Shown in pieces: positions 15,094 to 24,715 of a stretch of DNA of 64,000 bases (its first letter is position 1; each line of letters starts with the position of its first letter). A model generated the notes under the pieces. It saw only the letters and a program-made list of their open reading frames with translations, was not told the origin of the DNA and ran no database searches. The position numbers and the translations under genes are program-made. The DNA comes from CAXTSE01 sp964246985 (GTDB lineage Bacteria; Actinomycetota; Actinomycetes; Actinomycetales; Microbacteriaceae): assembly GCA_964246985.1 (NCBI GenBank), contig CAXTSE010000008.1, forward strand, positions 102,361-166,360, read 5' to 3'.

Positions 15094-17466
15094 CTAGGGT
15101 GTGTCGCCGTCGACTGCGGCGACCGTGGCATCCGGCGCGTCCGGCTCGTCCGGCTCGTCTCCCAGCGCCGCCGGCCCGCCCTCGACGAGCAGCTTGAACT
15201 GCGCAGCGTCGATGATGCGCACCCCGAGCTCCTCGGCCTTGCCGAGCTTCGAGCCCGCGCCGGGTCCCGCCGCCACGAAGTGCGTCTTCTTCGACACGCT
15301 CGACGCAGCCTTGCCACCCGCGCGCATGATCGCCTCGAGCGCCCCCTCGCGCGTGTAGCCCTCGAGCGACCCGGTGGCGACGACAGTGAGCCCGGCGAGC
15401 ACTCCTCCCGCCTCGGCGGCCGCGCCCGGACCGGGATGATCGGGGATCGCCCACGGCACCCCGGCGGCCGCCCAGCGCTCGACGATCTCGACGTGCCAGT
15501 CGACCTCGAACCACGCCATGACGGCGTCGGCGATGATGCCGCCCACCCCGTCGACGGCGGCGAGCTCGTCGCGCGTGGCCCCGCGGATCGCCTCGAGCGA
15601 GCCGAAGTAACCCGCGAGAGCTCGCGCCGCCACCGGCCCGACGTGCCGGATGGACAAGCCGACGAGGAACCGCCAGAGATCCTTCTGCTTCGCCTTCTCG
15701 AGCTCGTCGATGAGCTTGAGGGCGACGGTCGAGGGGACGTACTCGGCGTCGCCGGCGAAGGCGGCGGCCGTCGGGTCGAACTCGCCGTCCTTCTTCTGGC
15801 GGCGACGCTTGTAGGGCATCTCGGTGTGGGCGACGCCGTCGTCGTCGACCTTCACCAGCCCGGTCTCCTTGTCGCGGACGCGCACCCGGATGTCGAAGAT
15901 GTCGGCGAGTGTCAGCTCGAAGAGTCCGGCCTCGGTGACGAGCGGCGGCTCGGTCGGATAGTCGGGCTGGGTGAGCGCGGCCGCACCGACCTCGCCGAGC
16001 CCCTCGACATCCAGAGCCCCCCGGCCGCCGATGTGCTCGACGCGGCCGCGCACCTGCGCGGGGCAGGCGCGCGAGTTGGGGCAGCGCAGATCCTTGTCGC
16101 CCTCCTTGGCGGGAGCGAGCGGAGTACCGCACTCGGGGCAGTGGGTCGGCATGACGAACTCGCGCTCGGAGCCGTCGCGCAGCTCGACCACCGGGCCGAG
16201 CACCTCGGGGATGACGTCACCGGCTTTCCGCAGTACGACCGTGTCGCCGATGAGCACGCCCTTGCTCTTCACGACGTCCTGATTGTGCAGGGTCGCCTGG
16301 CGCACCTCCGAGCCGGCCACACGCACCTTCTGCATCACCGCGAACGGCGTCGCGCGGCCGGTGCGGCCGATCGAGACGACGATGTCGAGCAGCTTCGTGT
16401 TGACCTGCTCCGGCGGGTACTTGTAGGCGATCGCCCATCGCGGGGCGCGCGAGGTGGCGCCGAGCTCCTCGTGCAGGGCCAGCTCGTCGACCTTCAGCAC
16501 GATGCCGTCGATCTCGTGCTCGACGTCGTGCCGGTGCTCGCCGTAGTAGTCGATGAAGTCGGCGGCCTCGGCTCCGGTCTTCACGACCCGGTAGTAGGTG
16601 CTGGTCGGCAGACCCCAGCTCTTGAGCAGCTCGTAGACCTGGCTCTGCGACGCGACCGCGTGCCCGGCCCCGTCGGACGGGTCGGGCCAGGCGCCGATGC
16701 CGTGCACCAGCATGCGCAGGGACCGGATGCGGTTCTCCATGCGCGCGACCTGCTCGGGCGTCTTGCCCTCGCGCTTCTGGCGCAGGGAGCCGGCCGCGGC
16801 GTTCCGCGGATTGGCGAAGAGGCGGTCCCCCGCATCCGCCTGGATCGCGTTCAGCGCCTCGAACTTGTCGCCGTCGAAGAACACCTCGCCGCGCACCTCG
16901 ACCAGCGGCGGGGCCGACTGCCCCTCCGGCACGTCGAGACGCTTCGGGATGCCGGCGATCAGGTCGACGTTCTCGGTCACGTCCTCGCCGGTCACCCCGT
17001 CGCCGCGGGTGGCCGCCGACACGAGCGTGCCGTGCTCGTAGCGGAGGTTCATCGCCAGACCGTCGATCTTGAGCTCGCAGAGGTAGTCGACCTGACGCCC
17101 CGCGTCGCGCTCGACCTTCGCCGCCCAGGCGAGGAACTCGTCGCGCGAGAATACGTTGTCGAGGCTCAGCATGCGCTCGGCGTGCACGACCGGGTCGAAC
17201 AGCTTCGCGACCGCGCCCCCCACCGACTGCGTCGGCGAATCCTGGCTCTGCAGCTCGGGGAACATCCGCTCGAGCTCCTCGAGCCGCCGCATCGCGACGT
17301 CGTAGTCCTCGTCGCTGGCGATCGCGGCGTCGCGCACGTAGTAGGCGTCGCGCAGTTCGAGGATGTACGTCGTCAGCTCGTCGGCCTCCGCCTTCGCCGC
17401 TGCGAGGTCGCTGCGCGTCGACTCGGGGACCTGATCGACATCGACGGTCTTCGCTCCGCGGGGCAT
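15094..17466 (-). CDS. ligA: NAD+-dependent DNA ligase
   Basis: Seals nicks in DNA during replication and repair using NAD+. The 790 residues are about 120 more than E. coli LigA. Domain order: Ia NAD-binding region (DSPTQSVGGAV), nucleotidyltransferase with adenylated Lys133 in CELKIDGLAMN, OB fold, four-cysteine zinc site (CPECGTPL and RCPNSRACPAQ), helix-hairpin-helix region (LSIRHVGPVAARALAGYFG), and a C-terminal BRCT domain (LAGLTVVATGSLEGYTREG). The extra length includes an insertion around VDDDGVAHTEMPYKRRRQKK between zinc site and helical domain, which I recall as common in Microbacteriaceae. It is divergent from the dehydrogenase gene. Confidence 0.97.
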   Translation of the reverse strand: MPRGAKTVDVDQVPESTRSDLAAAKAEADELTTYILELRDAYYVRDAAIASDEDYDVAMRRLEELERMFPELQSQDSPTQSVGGAVAKLFDPVVHAERMLSLDNVFSRDEFLAWAAKVERDAGRQVDYLCELKIDGLAMNLRYEHGTLVSAATRGDGVTGEDVTENVDLIAGIPKRLDVPEGQSAPPLVEVRGEVFFDGDKFEALNAIQADAGDRLFANPRNAAAGSLRQKREGKTPEQVARMENRIRSLRMLVHGIGAWPDPSDGAGHAVASQSQVYELLKSWGLPTSTYYRVVKTGAEAADFIDYYGEHRHDVEHEIDGIVLKVDELALHEELGATSRAPRWAIAYKYPPEQVNTKLLDIVVSIGRTGRATPFAVMQKVRVAGSEVRQATLHNQDVVKSKGVLIGDTVVLRKAGDVIPEVLGPVVELRDGSEREFVMPTHCPECGTPLAPAKEGDKDLRCPNSRACPAQVRGRVEHIGGRGALDVEGLGEVGAAALTQPDYPTEPPLVTEAGLFELTLADIFDIRVRVRDKETGLVKVDDDGVAHTEMPYKRRRQKKDGEFDPTAAAFAGDAEYVPSTVALKLIDELEKAKQKDLWRFLVGLSIRHVGPVAARALAGYFGSLEAIRGATRDELAAVDGVGGIIADAVMAWFEVDWHVEIVERWAAAGVPWAIPDHPGPGAAAEAGGVLAGLTVVATGSLEGYTREGALEAIMRAGGKAASSVSKKTHFVAAGPGAGSKLGKAEELGVRIIDAAQFKLLVEGGPAALGDEPDEPDAPDATVAAVDGDTP

Positions 17467-17519
17467 GGGGTCAGTTTACGAGCCCCCACCGACGATGGAG
17501 CGGGTGCGAGGATCGGAGC

Positions 17520-18395
17520 ATGACCGCCTCAGCGCCCGCCCCGTCGTCCCCCCGCGCCCCCTCCCGGACCGTCCTCGTCACGGGGACCTCGTCCGGCATC
17601 GGTCTCGCCACCGCCGTCGGCGCCGCCGTCGCGGACTGGACCGTCATCGCCACGATGCGGGACGTCGCCAAGGCCGACCGCCTGCGTACCGCGGCCGACG
17701 CCGCCGGGGTGACGCTCGACATCCGGCAGCTGGATGTCACGCACGGATCGCAGGCGACCGAGGTCATCGACGCCGTGGTCGCCGAGTACGGCGCACTCGA
17801 TGCCGTCGTCAACAACGCAGGAGCCGGCAAGCTGGGAACGACCGAGCTGCTCGAGCTCGACGAGTTCCGGGCGGCGATGGAGCTCAACTTCTTCGGGGTC
17901 GTGCGGGTCACCCAGGCCGCACTGCCCCATCTCCGTGCGAGCCACGGCCGGGTGCTGACGGTGACCAGCGTCGGGGGCGTCGTCGGCCAGCCCTTCAACG
18001 ACGCGTACTGCGCCGCCAAGTTCGCGGCCGAGGGCATGCTCGAGAGCCTCCACCCGGTGGCCGCATCCGTCGGGGTCACGGTCGCCGTGATCGAGCCGGC
18101 GGCCGTCGCCAGCGACTTCGTCGACAACGTCGGCATCGACCGGGATGCCCTTCTCCGCAGCGCGGGTGCCTACCGTCCCGCGCTCGAGGGCTACCTGGCC
18201 CGTACCGCCGGCGCGTTCGCCGCCGCGCAGCCCGTCGCCGACGCCGCCGCAGTCATCGTCGACGCGCTCGACCGCGACCAGCTGCCGTTCCGCATCCAGA
18301 CCGGGGAGGCGGCGACGCGATTCAGCAGCCTCAAGCTCGCCGACCTCGACGGATCGGCGGTGACCGGCTTCACCGCGACGTGGCTCACGCCGTGA
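17520..18395 (+). CDS. Short-chain dehydrogenase/reductase
   Basis: A 291-residue classical SDR. The cofactor motif is TGTSSGIG (residues 21-28), the structural motif NNAG is at 98-101, and the catalytic residues are Ser150 (TVTSVGG), Tyr163 and Lys167 (YCAAK). An Ala/Pro/Ser-rich leader of about 15 residues precedes the fold. The sequence resembles the oxidoreductases with long C-termini that act on ketones or steroids, but substrate and cofactor preference cannot be fixed. It stands alone between divergent ligA and the convergent MFS gene. Confidence 0.88.
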   Translation: MTASAPAPSSPRAPSRTVLVTGTSSGIGLATAVGAAVADWTVIATMRDVAKADRLRTAADAAGVTLDIRQLDVTHGSQATEVIDAVVAEYGALDAVVNNAGAGKLGTTELLELDEFRAAMELNFFGVVRVTQAALPHLRASHGRVLTVTSVGGVVGQPFNDAYCAAKFAAEGMLESLHPVAASVGVTVAVIEPAAVASDFVDNVGIDRDALLRSAGAYRPALEGYLARTAGAFAAAQPVADAAAVIVDALDRDQLPFRIQTGEAATRFSSLKLADLDGSAVTGFTATWLTP

Positions 18396-18416
18396 TCGGG
18401 CAGCGGGTCGCGCGGG

Positions 18417-19871
18417 TCACTTGACTCCGGTGGGCCGCGACTTCGTGATCGGGTCGACGATGTCCTCGAGCGACCGGCCCTCCGCCGCGACGCCGAAGAT
18501 CGCCGCGATGACGCCGCCGATCACCATGACGCCCGCACCCAGGTAGTAGCCCACGGTCAGCGGGCCCCGATCGCTGCCGTCGCCGATCAGCGACGCGTAG
18601 AGCACCGGCGCGATGGCACCGAAGATCTGGCCGATCGCGAACACGTAGCTGATCACCTGCGACCGCATCTCGAGCGGGAAGATCTCGCTCACCGTCAGAT
18701 ACGCGGATGAGGCTCCCGCAGACGCGAAGAAGAACGAGACGCACCAGAGGGTGACGTGCACGCCGACGGTGATGGCGTCGATGCTGAAGAGGAACGCCGA
18801 GATCGCGAGCACGATCGCCGACACCACGTAGGTGAGGAAGATCATCTGGCGTCGGCCCCACACGTCGAAGAAGTGGCCGAGCAGCAGCGGCCCGAGCAGG
18901 TTGCCGATCGCGAACGGGAAGAACAGCAGCGGCACCGACGCCACCGGCAGATCGTAGAAGTTCTGCAGCACCAGGGAGTAGGTGAAGAAGATCGCGTTGT
19001 AGAGGAACGACTGCGTGATCATCATCGACATGCCGACGAGCAGGCGCGTCGGGTGCTCCTTGAACAGGATGCGGAAGATCGTGAGGAACGGGATGCGCTT
19101 CTGCGGCGTCAGCTCGATCGCCTTGCTGTCGGGCACCTTCTCGAGGTCGTGGTGGGTGTCCTTCTCGACGTGCTGCTCGATCTCGGTGACGGTCGAATCC
19201 GCCTCCTCCTCGCGACCGTGGGTCATCAGCCAGCGCGGTGACTCCGGGATGTGCCGCCTCAGCACGATCACCGCCAGCCCGAGCACCGGGCCGATGAAGA
19301 AGGCGATGCGCCATCCGATGTCCTCGGCGAACAGGTTCTGGTCGAGCAGGAAGATGCCGGCGAACGAGCCGAGCGCGGCGCCCGCCCAGTACGTGCCGTT
19401 GATCGCGATGTCGACACGACCCCGGTACTTCGACGGGATCAGCTCGTCGATCGCGGAGTTGATCGCCGCGTACTCGCCGCCGATGCCCATGCCGGCGAAG
19501 AACCGGAAGATGAAGAAGAACCACGGCTCCTGCGCGAGACCCGCGATCGCGCTGGCGATGAGGTAGATCGCCAAGGTGAGGATGAAGAGCTTCTTGCGCC
19601 CGAGGGAGTCGGCGAGACGCCCGAAGAACAGGGCGCCGACGACCTGGCCGACCAGGTAGATCGTGCCGGCGAGTCCCACATCGGCGGCCGTCATGCCGAG
19701 GCTGTTCTCGTATCCGCCGAGCGAGACGATCTGCACCTCGAGGCCGTCGAGGATCCAGCTGAACCCGAGTCCGACGACCATCATCCAGTGGAAGCGGGTC
19801 CACGGCAGCCGATCGAGCCGGGCGGGGACAAGGCTGCGGATGGTCTTCGGAGCTTCGTTCGTCGTCGTCAC
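18417..19871 (-). CDS. MFS transporter, sugar-porter-like
   Basis: A 484-residue twelve-helix major facilitator transporter. Motif A appears as GRLADSLGRKK in the loop between helices 2 and 3, GEYAAINSAIDELIPSKYRG is in helix 4-5, and PESPRWLMTHGR in the central loop is the sugar-porter signature. A long charged cytoplasmic loop (residues about 225-265, including TVTEIEQHVEKDTHHDLEK) separates the halves. It starts at GTG 19871 without an obvious ribosome site. Substrate could be a sugar or an organic acid, as the metabolite:H+ symporters share these motifs. Confidence 0.85.
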   Translation of the reverse strand: MTTTNEAPKTIRSLVPARLDRLPWTRFHWMMVVGLGFSWILDGLEVQIVSLGGYENSLGMTAADVGLAGTIYLVGQVVGALFFGRLADSLGRKKLFILTLAIYLIASAIAGLAQEPWFFFIFRFFAGMGIGGEYAAINSAIDELIPSKYRGRVDIAINGTYWAGAALGSFAGIFLLDQNLFAEDIGWRIAFFIGPVLGLAVIVLRRHIPESPRWLMTHGREEEADSTVTEIEQHVEKDTHHDLEKVPDSKAIELTPQKRIPFLTIFRILFKEHPTRLLVGMSMMITQSFLYNAIFFTYSLVLQNFYDLPVASVPLLFFPFAIGNLLGPLLLGHFFDVWGRRQMIFLTYVVSAIVLAISAFLFSIDAITVGVHVTLWCVSFFFASAGASSAYLTVSEIFPLEMRSQVISYVFAIGQIFGAIAPVLYASLIGDGSDRGPLTVGYYLGAGVMVIGGVIAAIFGVAAEGRSLEDIVDPITKSRPTGVK

Positions 19872-19935
19872 AGGGGGACGCTACGCCTGACCATCACGGC
19901 CCGCGGGAAGGGTTGACAGGCCGCCGGGCGAGCGG

Positions 19936-21087
19936 TTATTGAGCGGATGCCTCGGCCGGCACCGCGCTGACGGTGCGGTCGATCGTGCACTGCCCGAGCA
20001 CCCGCGTCCCGACGTAGACGACGGCGGTCTGACCGGGTGCGACGCCCTCGAGCGGGGCGTCGAGGGTGATGACGAGCTCGGGCTTCGAGACGCGTCCGCT
20101 GCGCGGGCGCTCCTCAGCCAGCGTCACCACAGCGATCGCGGGGACGGGGTCGCCGTGCGCGCGCACCTGCACCTCGCACGCGAACGGGGTGTGCGGGTCG
20201 GCGGGCGGGCGTCCGGCCCAGGTGAACCGGGATCCGGCCAGCTCGGCGATCGCGAGCGCCTCGCGCGGCCCGACCACCACCTCGTTCGTGACGGGACGCA
20301 CCTCGAGCACGAAGCGCGGCCGTCCGTCGTCGCTCGGGTAGCCGATGTTGAGGCCCTTGCGCTGCCCGACGGTGAAGGCCGCCGCGCCGGCGTGCGTGCC
20401 GATCCGCTCGCCCGTGCGGTCGAGGATCGGGCCGTCCTCGGCCCCCACGCGGGACGCGAGCCACCCGCGGGTGTCGCCATCGGGGATGAAGCAGATGTCG
20501 TGGCTGTCGGGCTTGTTGGCGACCGTGAGCCCGCGGGCCTCGGCCTCGGCTCGCACCTCGGCCTTCGAGGGCGTCGCGCCGAGCGGGAACACCGCGTGCG
20601 CGAGCTGCTCGGCGGTGAGCACGCCGAGCACGTACGACTGGTCCTTGGCCCAGGCGGCCGCACGGTGCAGCTCGCGGTTGCCGTCGGCGTCCGTGCGCAC
20701 CTCGGCGTAGTGACCTGTCGCGACGGCGTCGAAGCCGAGAGCGAGGGCCTTCTCGAGGAGGGCGGCGAACTTGATGCGCTCGTTGCAGCGCATGCACGGG
20801 TTGGGTGTGCGGCCGGCGGCGTACTCGGCCACGAAGTCGTCGATGACGTCGAGCTGGAAGCGCTCGCTGAAGTCCCACACGTAGAACGGGATGCCGAGCA
20901 GGTTCGCGGCGCGACGGGCGTCGTTGGAATCCTCGATGGTGCAGCAGCCGCGGGACCCCGTGCGCAGCGTGCCGGGGTTGCGGTTGAGCGCGAGGTGCAC
21001 GCCGACCACGTCGTGGCCGGCCTCGACCGCGCGGGCCGCGGCCACGGCGCTGTCGACGCCGCCGCTCATGGCCGCAAGGATCCGCAT
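19936..21087 (-). CDS. mnmA: tRNA-specific 2-thiouridylase
   Basis: Thiolates U34 of Lys, Glu and Gln tRNAs using ATP and a persulfide donor. The 383 residues include the PP-loop SGGVDS (8-13), the catalytic nucleophile Cys98 in NPCMRCNERIKF and the persulfide-forming Cys199 in DSHDICFIPDGD, then GQRKGLNIG and the C-terminal beta-barrel domain. It is followed on the same strand by MFS (not coupled) and preceded by rdgB 24 bp upstream, so it may share the murI-rph-rdgB transcript. Confidence 0.96.
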   Translation of the reverse strand: MRILAAMSGGVDSAVAAARAVEAGHDVVGVHLALNRNPGTLRTGSRGCCTIEDSNDARRAANLLGIPFYVWDFSERFQLDVIDDFVAEYAAGRTPNPCMRCNERIKFAALLEKALALGFDAVATGHYAEVRTDADGNRELHRAAAWAKDQSYVLGVLTAEQLAHAVFPLGATPSKAEVRAEAEARGLTVANKPDSHDICFIPDGDTRGWLASRVGAEDGPILDRTGERIGTHAGAAAFTVGQRKGLNIGYPSDDGRPRFVLEVRPVTNEVVVGPREALAIAELAGSRFTWAGRPPADPHTPFACEVQVRAHGDPVPAIAVVTLAEERPRSGRVSKPELVITLDAPLEGVAPGQTAVVYVGTRVLGQCTIDRTVSAVPAEASAQ

Positions 21088-21111
21088 GGGTTCCAGGGTA
21101 GGCGAGTTCCG

Positions 21112-21696
21112 TTACCCCAGCACCTCGCGCACCGTCGACAGGATCTCGCCGAAGGCCTGTGTGCGGTGGCTGATCGCGTTCTTCTGGTCAGGGGTCAGCT
21201 CGGCCGACGAGACGAGCGCGTCGTCGGGCTTGAAGATCGGGTCGTAGCCGAAGCCGTCGGTGCCGACGGCGGCGGGAAGCACGACGCCGGGCCACTCCGC
21301 CCGCACGACCGTCTCGCCGCCCTCCCAGACGAACGCCGCCGCGCAGACGAACTGCGCGATCCGGTCCTTGGCGGGCACGCCCTCCATGTTCGTCAGGAGC
21401 AGCTCGAGGTTGTCGCGATCGTTCCGCGTGCCCGCGTAGCGAGCCGAGTGGATGCCGGGGGCGCCCCCCAGCGCGTTCACCGCGATCCCCGAGTCGTCGG
21501 CGAGCGACGGCAGGCCGGAGTGCGCGAACGCCGCCCGCGCCTTGATCAGCGCATTCGCCTCGAAGGTGTCGCCGTCCTCGACCGGCTCCGGGCCGTCGTA
21601 GGCGATCAGCTCGTGGCGGCCGAGACCGCGCTTCAGGATGCTCTGCAGCTCGGCGACCTTGTGCGCGTTGTGCGTCGCCAGCACGATCTGCGTCAC
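21112..21696 (-). CDS. rdgB: RdgB/HAM1-type non-canonical purine NTP pyrophosphatase
   Basis: Hydrolyses dITP, ITP and XTP to monophosphates, keeping deaminated purines out of nucleic acids. The 194 residues start ATHNAHKVAELQ (nucleotide-binding loop), followed by DTFEANALIKARAA, ADDSGIAVNALGG with the catalytic aspartates, GIHSARYAG, and FGYDPIF with SHRTQAFGE near the end. GTG 21696 overlaps the rph stop by 4 bp (21693-21696). The rph-rdgB order is widely conserved in bacteria. Confidence 0.95.
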   Translation of the reverse strand: MTQIVLATHNAHKVAELQSILKRGLGRHELIAYDGPEPVEDGDTFEANALIKARAAFAHSGLPSLADDSGIAVNALGGAPGIHSARYAGTRNDRDNLELLLTNMEGVPAKDRIAQFVCAAAFVWEGGETVVRAEWPGVVLPAAVGTDGFGYDPIFKPDDALVSSAELTPDQKNAISHRTQAFGEILSTVREVLG

Positions 21697-22460
21697 GCCG
21701 ACGCTCCCGTGCGCGGCTCGGCGAGTGCCGCCGCCTGCAGCCCGGTGAGCGTCGCTCCCCCGCCGAGCGCGAGGTCGAGCAGCGCGTCGAGCTCGCGGCG
21801 GTCGAACGGCGCGCCCTCTGCCGTGCCCTGCACCTCGACGAACAGGCCGCGGCCCGTCACGACGACGTTCATGTCGGTCTCGGCGCGCACGTCCTCGGTG
21901 TACATCAGGTCGAGCAGCGGCTCGCCGTCGATGATGCCGACGCTGACGGCGGCGACCGAGTCGACGATCGGCGTCGCGTTCTTGCCGACGAAGCCCTTGG
22001 CGCGCGCCCACTCGATCGCGTCGACGAGCGCGACGTACGCGCCCGTGATCGCGGCCGTGCGGGTGCCGCCGTCGGCCTGCAGCACGTCGCAGTCGATGAC
22101 GATGGTGTTCTCGCCGAGAGCCTTGGTGTCGATGACGGCACGGAGGCTGCGGCCGATGAGGCGCGAGATCTCGTGGGTACGGCCGCCGATGCGACCCTTG
22201 ACGCTCTCGCGGTCCATGCGGTCGTTGGTCGAGCGCGGCAACATCGCGTACTCGGCCGTCACCCAGCCCTTGCCCTTGCCGGTCAGCCAGCGCGGGACGC
22301 CGTTCGTGAAGCTGGCGGTGCAGAGCACCCGCGTGCCGCCGAAGCTGATCAGCGCGCTGCCCTCGGCCTGCGTGCTCCAGCCGCGCTCGATGGTGACGGG
22401 GCGCAGCTCGTCGGGGGCTCGGCCGTCCTTGCGGATGGTGGCCGCGGTGGGCTCGGTCAT
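21693..22460 (-). CDS. rph: Ribonuclease PH
   Basis: Phosphorolytic 3'-5' exoribonuclease that trims tRNA precursors. The 255 residues open RKDGRAPDELRPVTIERGW, then FGGTRVLCTASF, the phosphate-binding and RNA-binding segment NDRMDRESVKGRIGGRTHEI, and DCDVLQADGGTRTAAITG with the catalytic aspartates. It overlaps the murI stop by 4 bp (22457-22460) and the rdgB start by 4 bp, so murI, rph and rdgB form a translationally coupled unit. Confidence 0.96.
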   Translation of the reverse strand: MTEPTAATIRKDGRAPDELRPVTIERGWSTQAEGSALISFGGTRVLCTASFTNGVPRWLTGKGKGWVTAEYAMLPRSTNDRMDRESVKGRIGGRTHEISRLIGRSLRAVIDTKALGENTIVIDCDVLQADGGTRTAAITGAYVALVDAIEWARAKGFVGKNATPIVDSVAAVSVGIIDGEPLLDLMYTEDVRAETDMNVVVTGRGLFVEVQGTAEGAPFDRRELDALLDLALGGGATLTGLQAAALAEPRTGASA

Positions 22461-23323
22461 GGGGTGCCTTTCGATAGGGAGATGGTCCCGGTGGGGAACT
22501 GCTCGACGTGCGCGACCTCGGGCCCGAGGAACCGCGACGCGAGCCGCTTGAAGGCGGCCTCGTCGTCTCCCGTCGACTCGAAGACGTGGGTCGGCGGGGT
22601 GGTGGAGCGCCGCTCCAGCTGGTGGCTGACGAGGGTGCGGTAGACGTCGGCTGCCGTCTCGTCCGCGCTCGAGACGAGCCGCACATCCGGACCCATCACG
22701 TACTGGATCGCAGCCGACATCAGCGGATAGTGCGTGCACCCGAGCACGAGGGTGTCGATCCCGGCGTGCCGCAGCGGGGCGAGGTACTGCTCGGCGGAGT
22801 CGAAGAGCTCGTCGCCGCTCGTGACCCCGGCCTCGACGAACTCGACGAAGCGAGGGCACGCCGCGGTGAACAGCTCGAGTCCGGATGCGGCGGCAAACGC
22901 GTCCTCGTACGCCCGGCTCTGGATCGTGCCGACCGTGCCGATGACGCCCACCCTGCTGTTGCGGGTGGCGCGGACCGCGGCCCGCACCGCCGGCTGGATG
23001 ACCTCCACGACGGGGATGCCGGATGCGGCGGTGTATCTCTCGCGCGCATCCCGGAGCATGGCGGCGCTGGCCGTGTTGCACGCGATCACGATCATCTTGA
23101 CGCCCTGGTCGACGAGGTCGTCGAGCACCTCGAGCGCGTAGGCGCGCACCTCGGCGATCGGCTTCGGGCCGTAGGGGCTGTGGGCGGTGTCGCCGACGTA
23201 CGTGATCGACTCGCCGGGCAGCTGATCGAGGATCGCGCGGGCCACCGTGAGACCGCCGACCCCGCTGTCGAAGACCCCGATCGGGGCGTCGGTGCCGGCA
23301 GCACCGGCGGCGGGGGTGGTCAC
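22457..23323 (-). CDS. murI: Glutamate racemase
   Basis: Makes D-glutamate for peptidoglycan. The 288 residues contain IGVFDSGVGGLTVARAI with Asp19, YVGDTAHSPYGPKP, the two catalytic cysteines Cys82 (IACNTASA) and Cys196 (LGCTHYPL), and VVEVIQPA. GTG 23323 is taken as start because the domain begins twelve residues later; the frame is open far upstream but that region belongs to the divergent pncB gene. Only 24 bp separate the two starts. D-glutamate is present in both classical and B-type actinobacterial peptidoglycan. Confidence 0.95.
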   Translation of the reverse strand: MTTPAAGAAGTDAPIGVFDSGVGGLTVARAILDQLPGESITYVGDTAHSPYGPKPIAEVRAYALEVLDDLVDQGVKMIVIACNTASAAMLRDARERYTAASGIPVVEVIQPAVRAAVRATRNSRVGVIGTVGTIQSRAYEDAFAAASGLELFTAACPRFVEFVEAGVTSGDELFDSAEQYLAPLRHAGIDTLVLGCTHYPLMSAAIQYVMGPDVRLVSSADETAADVYRTLVSHQLERRSTTPPTHVFESTGDDEAAFKRLASRFLGPEVAHVEQFPTGTISLSKGTP

Positions 23324-23347
23324 GGGGTTCCACGATACCGTTGCCCC

Positions 23348-24643
23348 ATGTCGACGGCTCTCCTCACCGACCGCTACGAGCTCACCATGATCGACGCCGC
23401 GCTGCGCGACGATCGGGCCCTGCGGCCGAGCGTGTTCGAGCTGTTCGCCCGGCGTCTGCCGACCGGTCGGCGCTACGGAGTGGTCGCCGGCACGGGCCGG
23501 CTCCTGTCGCTCATCGAGGACTTCCGATTCGGCTCGGACGAGCTGTCGTTCCTTCGCCGCGAGAAGGTCGTGTCGGATGCGACGCTCGACTGGCTGGAGG
23601 CGTACCGGTTCTCGGGCACCATCCGCGGCTACCGCGAGGGCGAGGTCTACTTCCCCGGGTCCCCGATCCTCGTGGTGGAGGGCACTTTCGCCGAGGCGGT
23701 CATCCTCGAGACGCTGGCGCTGAGCGTGCTCAACTACGACTCGGCCGTCGCATCCGCCGCCGCGCGCATGGTCTCCGCCGCCGGCTCGCGCCCGCTGGCC
23801 GAGATGGGATCGCGACGCACCGGCGAGCGATCGGCCGTCGCCGCCGCGCGCGCGGCCTACATCGCGGGCTTCGCGGCGTCGTCGAACCTCGAGGCCGGAC
23901 GTGCCTGGGGCCTGCCGACGATGGGCACGGCCGCGCACGCGTTCACCCTGCTACACGACAGCGAGGAGGAGGCGTTCGCCGCCCAGGTCGAGGCGATGGG
24001 CGTCGGCACGACCCTGCTCGTGGACACGTACGACATCGCGACCGGCGTCGAGACCGCGGTGCGCGTGGCCGGACCCGGTCTCGGGGCGGTGCGCATCGAC
24101 TCCGGAGACCTCGGCGTCGTGGTCGGCCAGGTGCGCGCGCAGCTCGACGCGCTCGGCGCGCGCTCGACGCGGATCACCGTCACCAACGACCTCGACGAGC
24201 ACGCGATCGCGTCGCTGCGCTCGGCTCCCGTCGACTCGTACGGCGTCGGCACCTCTCTCGTGACGGGATCGGGAGCGCCCGCCGCCGGCATGGTCTACAA
24301 GCTGGTCGCGCACGTCGACGACGACGACGGGTGGATCCCGGTGGGCAAGAAGTCCGACGGCAAGGCCACGGTCGGTGGGCGGAAGCAGCCGGTGCGGGCG
24401 CTGCGGGACGGGATCGCGGTGTCGGAGGACATCTACGTCGAGGACCCGCCCGTGGCGGACGGCGCAACGGGCCGATCCCTGCAGGTCGAGCTGGTCGCCG
24501 CCGGAGACGTGGTGGCGGCGCACACCGGCCCCGCCGGGGTGTCGGCGGCGCGCGAGCACCACCGCGCCGCGATCGCCGAGCTGCCCGCGGCGGCGTTCTC
24601 GCTCTCCCGCGGTGAGCCGGCGCTCCCGACGCGCTACCTGTAA
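23348..24643 (+). CDS. pncB: Nicotinate phosphoribosyltransferase
   Basis: Salvages nicotinate into NAD by forming nicotinate mononucleotide from PRPP. The 431 residues begin LLTDRYELTMIDAALRD, the family hallmark, followed by FELFARRLP, EVYFPGSPILVVEG, the GSRRTGERSA loop that carries the phosphorylatable histidine region in this family, AHAFTLLHDSEEEAF, and VRIDSGDLG with the phosphate-binding aspartate. ATG 23348 is 24 bp from the divergent murI start, so the two genes must share promoter DNA or overlap each other's 5' ends. Confidence 0.95.
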   Translation: MSTALLTDRYELTMIDAALRDDRALRPSVFELFARRLPTGRRYGVVAGTGRLLSLIEDFRFGSDELSFLRREKVVSDATLDWLEAYRFSGTIRGYREGEVYFPGSPILVVEGTFAEAVILETLALSVLNYDSAVASAAARMVSAAGSRPLAEMGSRRTGERSAVAAARAAYIAGFAASSNLEAGRAWGLPTMGTAAHAFTLLHDSEEEAFAAQVEAMGVGTTLLVDTYDIATGVETAVRVAGPGLGAVRIDSGDLGVVVGQVRAQLDALGARSTRITVTNDLDEHAIASLRSAPVDSYGVGTSLVTGSGAPAAGMVYKLVAHVDDDDGWIPVGKKSDGKATVGGRKQPVRALRDGIAVSEDIYVEDPPVADGATGRSLQVELVAAGDVVAAHTGPAGVSAAREHHRAAIAELPAAAFSLSRGEPALPTRYL

Positions 24644-24660
24644 CCCGTCGCCGTCGCTCA

Positions 24661-24715
24661 TGTGACACGACCGTCCAGTGTCAGGGCGTGAAACGGGGCA
24701 GACGCGTCACATCGA
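24661..24715. repeat. 55-bp direct repeat, downstream copy at the DUF559 gene
   Basis: Pairs with 25681-25735 at an offset of exactly 1,020 bp. The left block GTGACACGACCGTCCAGTG matches 16 of 19 bases and the right block ACGCGTCACATCGA 13 of 14, with an equal 21-bp middle. This copy includes the last 12 codons of the DUF559 gene on the minus strand (reading TIDVTRLPRFTP then stop). Confidence 0.6.

Noticed and set aside
15025..17523. An 832-codon open frame on the plus strand
   Set aside because: Exactly antisense to ligA, whose domains and catalytic residues are clear. Long antisense frames are expected in GC-rich coding DNA.
19912..19940. TTGACA followed 17 bp later by TTATTG on the plus strand
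   Set aside because: No rightward gene lies downstream; it points into the 3' end of mnmA, and the -10 match is poor.
24662..24682. TGACAC...GTGTCA as a terminator after pncB
   Set aside because: The stem is short and the sequence is better explained as part of the 55-bp direct repeat.
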